Positions 58,356 to 64,000 of a stretch of 64,000 nt of DNA are shown piece by piece (position 1 is the stretch's first letter; every line of letters begins with the position of its first letter). The position numbers and the translations under genes are program-made. The stretch is from Aristolochia californica. Taxonomy: Eukaryota > Streptophyta > Magnoliopsida > Piperales > Aristolochiaceae. Under the pieces are notes generated by a model, which was not told the DNA's origin, made no database searches, and worked only from the letters and a program-made list of their open reading frames with translations. The stretch covers positions 7,398,708 through 7,462,707 of the forward strand of contig JARWKL010000007.1 in assembly GCA_029961685.1 (NCBI GenBank), given 5' to 3'.

Positions 58356-60801
58356 CTATGCTTTTATACAGCAGTTGAAGTAGCTCAAGATTTTCTTCCT
58401 TGTCTGCAGATACCAAATGACAAACATTAATCAACGTTGATCAATTACAAGAAATCAGCCAAGAGATCACTTAAGCTATTTCTTCACGGCTTCACAGAAT
58501 TAGAATAGCACAAAATGACGAAACAGTAGATATAAAAACAATCAGACTAGAAGCCAGCCACAAATATAGTCTTTTTAGGGGAGCACGTGTTCTTCTGGAT
58601 TAGTCACTTACACCCACATGACGGTGTCACGTCATATTAAAGATCTTTCATACCCTTGTAACAAATCAGTTTGGTGCAATATTAATGTGTATACCTGGAC
58701 ATGACTGGTAAGACACACCAGTCTGAATTTTAAAACTCAAATAACTGCAGGGACACGAAAGGTCACAATATGTGCTTCTCATAAATTACGGAGAAAACAA
58801 TCGAAAAAGGAAAAATGAACACAAAAAATCTGGTCAAAAGAATCATTTTTTAACAAAAACTTCAATAAATTTTGATAAACAATGATTTCTTTTTTGTTTA
58901 TTCCTAATCTCAACACGAACACGAAAAGAAATCAAGCTCAAGAAAACTTTTAGCACCAATTAAGTTTATGTACTGGGATTGCAATTTTCTTTAACTGAGT
59001 AACCCAAAGAGTTCATAGTTAAATATGTCTGTAATACAGGATGTAAAGCAGTCAATCAAATGATTTGGCCATACGATGTAAGAGCCCTGCACGAAACAAT
59101 TTCATTGGTTTCTACATCTTGCAACGTAATCCAATTTTGACCGATGACAATGGAGCTCTTTTATTTCTCATTTTGGTCAGAGGGAACTTCATTATATAAT
59201 ACAAAGAACAAACTTCACCAACATTAGCTACCACAAGAAGAAATATTGCAGAAATAGGCAGATTCCGAGCTCTTCGCAATCAATAAGACAGACAAGAAGC
59301 TTTATTTGCCTCAGTGGCAAATACCCATCACTAACAGGACAGAACAACCACAAATTTCAATGGCATTTTTGTCTGCATTGATTAAGTCTTTTATGATTTT
59401 GCCAGCAAGAGGACACGCAGCAGATATTATGAGCAAAGCACGAAGTCTACCCACAATAAGTGCAAAACTGAAAACACTAAGTGAATAACATCATCATGAT
59501 CGATATCTTCATCAAGGTGGCATCTATTTGGATTTGACAATGTTAACAATCTGGACTTATCAGCAAAATGTTCTTGATCAATTCTCAATGCAGCCATGAC
59601 CAGTTCTGCTCGAATTAAGATTCGGTTCTACAAGGACTTAGCTACTCACGGATTATTGAGATTTATTTGATCAGTATGTAGTCTTAAAACCGAGTTGCTA
59701 TGAGAAAAGAACGGAAGGGGGGAAAGAAACTTACAGTTGGCGAATGCGGATTGTGATGCTGGGGCTGAAGAGGCTGGTGTTGCTGAGTCTGGAGACTTGT
59801 AACAAGTTCTTCTTCGTTTCCAAGGCTAGCTCTCGAGACATCTCTCTTGTTCTGCTTCCTCATCTCCCTTATCTTTGAAAAATCCATTGAATAATCTGGC
59901 ACACCATGCTTCTGATCCCAATCTCCAAATTGTGGAACTGACATCCAAGTATTCCTCTGATGAAAGGAAAAAAAGAACCATAAAGACAAGATCTTTCTTC
60001 TTTATCTTTCCGGTTTTGCTCACAGAGTTTACCCTTGTCCAATATTTTTAAAGAAGATCTCTACGTCCCATTTATTTTGTACTCATTCGTTGAAAAATAC
60101 TCTGGAATACAATCCTAAACGTAAGAAAATAGCGACGAAGCAGAAGACATCGGACATTTAGACGAGTAAGTCAGGAACAAGCACGAACCGTTTTCTACTG
60201 ATTTAATCTTTGTCAAAAAGAGAAGAGTGCCACCTACAATCTGACTTTAGCTTAACGAAACCAAATTTAAAGAATCTCAACAAGATCAACGAACCCCAAA
60301 CCAAAAAATATAAATCAGGCCCGATATTATGCTAAAAGCAACATTTAAAGACATTAATGTAGCTCACAGCGCAAGCTAAATCCTCGACTGTAACAAATCA
60401 TGCCAAAGAAAATGCTAAAAATTGAATACGTATAAATCTCCGGAAAAGGTTCAGTAAAAAAAACAAAAAATAAATTCATCTTTTTACCTTTGACTCCACT
60501 GTAGTACCAATTTCTCCGCTATGCACTAAAAAGAACTTCATATCAGGTAAGCCGAAAAACTCGCTCAAACAACAAAATCAAGCTGACAAACATATTTCGT
60601 AGCTCAAGAAGCAAAACAAGTAAAACTGAAAACACATGAAGCTCAAAAGACGCAAATAACATCAAATATTCCCTAAGCCCCCAAAGACAACCCCAGGCGA
60701 CAGAGAAAGATCATTTCCATCCTAAAAAGATCGGAAACATGCATGAACGGAAAAGAATAACAAAGACGAAAAAAGGTATTCACCTCCTTGCGGTCTTCCA
60801 T
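58356..60801 (-). CDS. RIN4/NOI-domain family protein
   Basis: There are three minus-strand exons: 60801-60784, 59956-59735 and 58403-58356, all phase 0 with GT-AG introns, giving 95 residues. The first exon encodes only MEDRKE. Residues 13-20, VPQFGDWD, form the NOI / AvrRpt2-cleavage box of RPM1-interacting protein 4 relatives. A conserved basic block MDFSKIREMRKQNKRD (24-39) and a Gln/His-rich linker follow. The tail FNCCIKA (Cys91, Cys92) is the usual acylation site that anchors the family to the plasma membrane. Family members act in basal and effector-triggered immunity, but the role of this short member is not known. An alternative first exon, 60541-60488 (MKFFLVHSGE...ESK), also has a good donor and the same phase. 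Confidence 0.88.
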
Positions 60802-62565
60802 GGATTCAATTCTGCAGCTTCGTCACCTAAATTTTCAGGAGCGGAGAAGGGAGCAAGTTCTTGTTTTATACTACAGAGAATGGAGACGAGTAAGAGACAG
60901 CTGATGACAGCGCGATCGGATTCGTGCGGCCCATCCCGTTGAGCTGTATCAGGTAGTTCTATCTCACACTCTTTTGATACTTTAATTTTCACGAGATATC
61001 CTCGACATATATCATATTGACGAAGAGGTCCGATTCCGAGGACTACGCGCGGGCGGCGCGCGTTTTTGACCAACGAGGCGGAGAACCGAGTCCTGGATAC
61101 CGTGGTCCGGCCGACTTTTTTGTCAGAAAAGAAACCGGGCCCACCCATCCTGGAGAAAAGTCCCGTAGGCCCCTAAGACTAGGTAATCATGTTTTTCTTA
61201 GTCGTTGAGCACCAGTTGAATTTGTGGACCTTCCCAGTGACGGATAATCCTAAGGCGTTGGGTTTTTGTTACAAGAGTAAAACGGTCTTTTCACTTTCCA
61301 GTCAGTGAGACTCGTGAACGAAGTTTTTTTTGGACCAGAAAACGATGCGACTGGACTCCAATACGAGACCATATGATATGACGAAAATACCCCCCGAAAT
61401 ATTCTTATTTACTTCGGGCCTAAGAACAAGTTAGAGTGCCAATGTTTGTAACAGGGTAGGCGTATCCCTATATCACGTATTCATCGATTTATATCGGATT
61501 TTACCCTAAGAGAGGGCTGATACAGGTAGTCTTATCTACTAATGGAGGGGTACTCGACATAGTTATCTGATACGGAAGTAATATTGGAGTTGGGAGGGTC
61601 ATTAAAGGGAAAAGAACGTTTCTGCGGCTGTATGGTTTCTGTCACCGGTGCCGCGTCATATCCCGAATTTGAGAACAGACAAACGCATTAACAGTGTTCT
61701 TTCGGTGCTTTCGACTCGCTTTCGTTTGGACACAGGAGCACCTAATGGAATCAAATAACCGCGGTCCAGCAGATGCTCATGCTGGAAATTACATAATAAC
61801 CCAATGATTATGTCTCGCCCATATCGGAATAACCGGATTTTCCAGCTATACGTGTCGGAAAGGGTCATAGAATCCGATACATATTAATCAAATCTGCCCA
61901 TACTTTTTCTCTTTATTCGCCTTAAACGTAAACTAGTGAAAAAAATTCCGAATTCTAATATCTGATATTTTAATGAGAAAATTAGTCAAAAAGAAAATAT
62001 TTTTTTTATCATTTTATGGATTTAATAAAAAAAGAAAATTATTATCCATGTAAAAATAGTACTAAAAATCAATAATCCTAATTTCTAAGGCCAATTATTT
62101 AATCTTCAAAACATCAACGCCGAAGTATCAATTTTCAATAATCTCATTTAATAATCAATTTATTGGGAAGTATCAATTTTCTTGAAACTTTATTTTATTT
62201 GCTTTCCTCGTCTGAAAATAGCCTTAGCTATGCCACTTGCAAGTATAATGGTTATTAAATGCACATCTTTATGTGTCAATGTGGGCCCATTTATTTAAAA
62301 AAAAAACCAACTAAATCTATGTTGCATTCAGGTAGTTTTTTTTTATAATAAAAATATTGAATAGATTAAAGTGGGTATTACATGAGCAACCAAAGAAGAA
62401 GAATGAAATGTATACGTTTAAGTATTTGTATTCATATTTGGTGCTTTTTAAAGTTATGAAAAATATGGTATAATCCATTTTTTCTCAAAAAAACATTGTA
62501 ATTATTTTTCGTTATAAATACTTATGATTTTTTACGCTCTGTTATTGTTGTTGGGTTGACAGTAG
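60802..62565. other. Upstream region of the RIN4-like gene and spacer
   Basis: The first about 350 bp are GC-richer and probably the promoter of the RIN4-like gene. Beyond about 61200 no gene is seen, and beyond 61900 the sequence is AT-rich. Confidence 0.4.
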
Positions 62566-63139
62566 TAGGGATGGCACCAAACAATCATAAACTGTTCAAT
62601 GTTTACTTGATTTTGGCTTGAGCTCAAACTTGAAATAAGGTTCGTAGTATATAATGAGCTAAACTCGAGATTTTCAACCTTGTTAGCCTTCTTGTTAGCC
62701 CTTTTACTTTAATTGCTCTTGTCAGTTTCCTATTTAGTTGATTAATAATTATTCTTATTTATCTCAAACTTCAAAGACGATCGATCATTCAACCATTTTG
62801 GGTTCTTCAACATTTAATGTCGTTGCTTACCTATGGAAAAACACAATTTATAGAGGTGTTTGCCTTTTTTTTTTTTAGTACCAGTATTATACATTAGTAT
62901 GGTCTATTGCAAAGTCTTGGACTCCTATGTGGTAATACTAAGTTTATTATAAATTTTTTTTTATTTATTTTATAATTTATTTATTTTTGTAGTTTTAAAT
63001 ATAGGTTGGAGTTCGAACCCGACTTGAACTTGATTTCAATTTTAGGCTTGAAGTTGAGATCAAACTCGATAAGCATTCAAATCAAACCAAACTTAAACAT
63101 ATATAGGTTCAAATTTGGCTTGGTTCGATGCCACCCCTA
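62566..63139. mobile_element. Non-autonomous hAT-like element (574 bp)
   Basis: The left end reads TAGGGATGGCACCAAAC. The right end, reversed, reads TAGGGGTGGCATCGAACCAA, an imperfect terminal inverted repeat. The flanks GACAGTAG (62558-62565) and GACCATAG (63140-63147) agree at six of eight bases, as for an old 8-bp hAT target duplication. Inside are GAGCTCAAACTTGAA and AACTTGATTTC type repeats. No coding capacity. Confidence 0.65.
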
Positions 63140-63147
63140 GACCATAG

Positions 63148-64000
63148 GGCTTGCTTCTATTGGACCTGGGGTTGGGCAAGGTACTACTTCGGGTCAAGTC
63201 GTAGAAGATATCACGAGATAATTTTTAATTATTTATAGACTAGTGGAGGCATTAGCACTTTTATTTGCAAATTCTAATAAATATTTATAAAATATAAATA
63301 CAATTAAATTGCTAATATAATATTTTATAATAAAATACTATATTATAATCTAACACAAATGGGTTTGGTTTAATAAACCGAGGTTAGTTTTTTAAAAAAG
63401 TGGGGCTCGATATTAATACCATGGTGTTACGACTCGTGACTAGACCAATTGATTTGACCAATCGACTTGAAAAATTGTAAGGGCAACCTTATGTGACTCA
63501 ATTTCTTAGGGATTGACCCGGTTCCTTCCAAACCAGTGATGGACTTTAGTGGAGAAGAGTCATTCCATACTGGGCCATGGACTCTCAACCCATTTTCCTT
63601 CAACAGCCCAGAGCTGGAGTTTTTAAATGCAACAATTACTTGAAGTGGGCCTCACGAATGGGGAAGTCCAATTCCTCGAAGAAAATAACGTAGCAGATTC
63701 CAACCTGATTGCAGGAAGGAACGCGTGGACAACACATGGACACGAGGACAGGTAAAGCTTCCTCGAAATGAAACGTGGAAAGCGACAATTGGCTGGCGGT
63801 TTTGAGGACTTCGTTAAGAGCCACAATTCCCGCTCTCGCGCCTCAGCCGCATACCGCATTATCGATTTATCTCCGCTACAGATTATCCCCGCTTCTTTCA
63901 CGCCACAAAACTGCGAAAGGCATCTGATTTAGCAAATAAACCACCCTGACCTTCAAAAAAATAACGAATATGCCACATTAACCATCTCACTCTATTGCAT
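63148..64000. other. Terminal spacer, no recognised gene
   Basis: AT-rich to about 63400. The part 63600-63900 has balanced composition and an open frame of 92 codons on the minus strand, but its sequence looks like nothing I know. It could be the promoter or 5' part of a gene to the right. Confidence 0.4.

Noticed and set aside
63623..63901. Minus-strand frame of 92 codons at the right edge
   Set aside because: No recognisable domain and no splice context. It may be a promoter or start of a neighbouring gene, which cannot be decided here.

Overview
The window is nuclear DNA from a flowering plant, most likely a woody eudicot. The genes are split by short GT-AG introns, the proteins match plant families (chloroplast ABC1 kinase, plastid shikimate kinase, DRG GTPase, RIN4/NOI), and the spaces between genes are AT-rich and packed with Ty1/copia, PIF/Harbinger and hAT-like elements. 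The species cannot be named from the sequence. Nothing bacterial is present.

Layout. 1-18.6 kb is a transposon graveyard. It holds a minus-strand polycistronic viroplasmin-domain retroelement or pararetrovirus relic (1-2.2 kb); a plus-strand copia 3' end with its LTR (A, 2.26-2.99 kb) lying in a minus-strand copia (B, 2.99-7.90 kb), which itself lies in the 5' LTR of a plus-strand copia (C, 7.91-12.43 kb); a broken small-heat-shock-protein gene (12.7-13.2 kb); and a rearranged TNT1-94-like copia (E, 13.9-18.6 kb). 19.6-27.3 kb carries an intact 21-exon ABC1-family atypical kinase gene (+). 28.1-38.3 kb is a second transposon cluster: an hAT-type MITE, a 257-bp tandem duplication, and two Harbinger copies side by side. 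38.7-41.8 kb is a decayed copy of the ABC1 kinase gene. 44.0-48.5 kb is an intact 10-exon shikimate kinase gene (-). 54.3-57.5 kb is an intact 10-exon DRG GTPase gene (+). 58.4-60.8 kb is a small 3-exon RIN4/NOI-family gene (-). A further hAT-like MITE sits at 62.6-63.1 kb.

Main result. Fragments of shikimate kinase exon 7 and its flanking intron lie just downstream of the intact ABC1 kinase gene, in the same orientation as the intact shikimate kinase gene, while the ABC1 relic lies upstream of the intact shikimate kinase gene. The simplest reading is a tandem duplication of a convergent two-gene block (ABC1K> <SK) followed by reciprocal loss: the left unit kept ABC1K, the right unit kept SK. 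About 10 kb of transposons later split the left SK relic.

The four intact genes are unrelated housekeeping or defence genes and form no pathway. Every coding exon chain given here was checked by hand for open frame, GT-AG borders and matching phase. All the transposon genes are broken.
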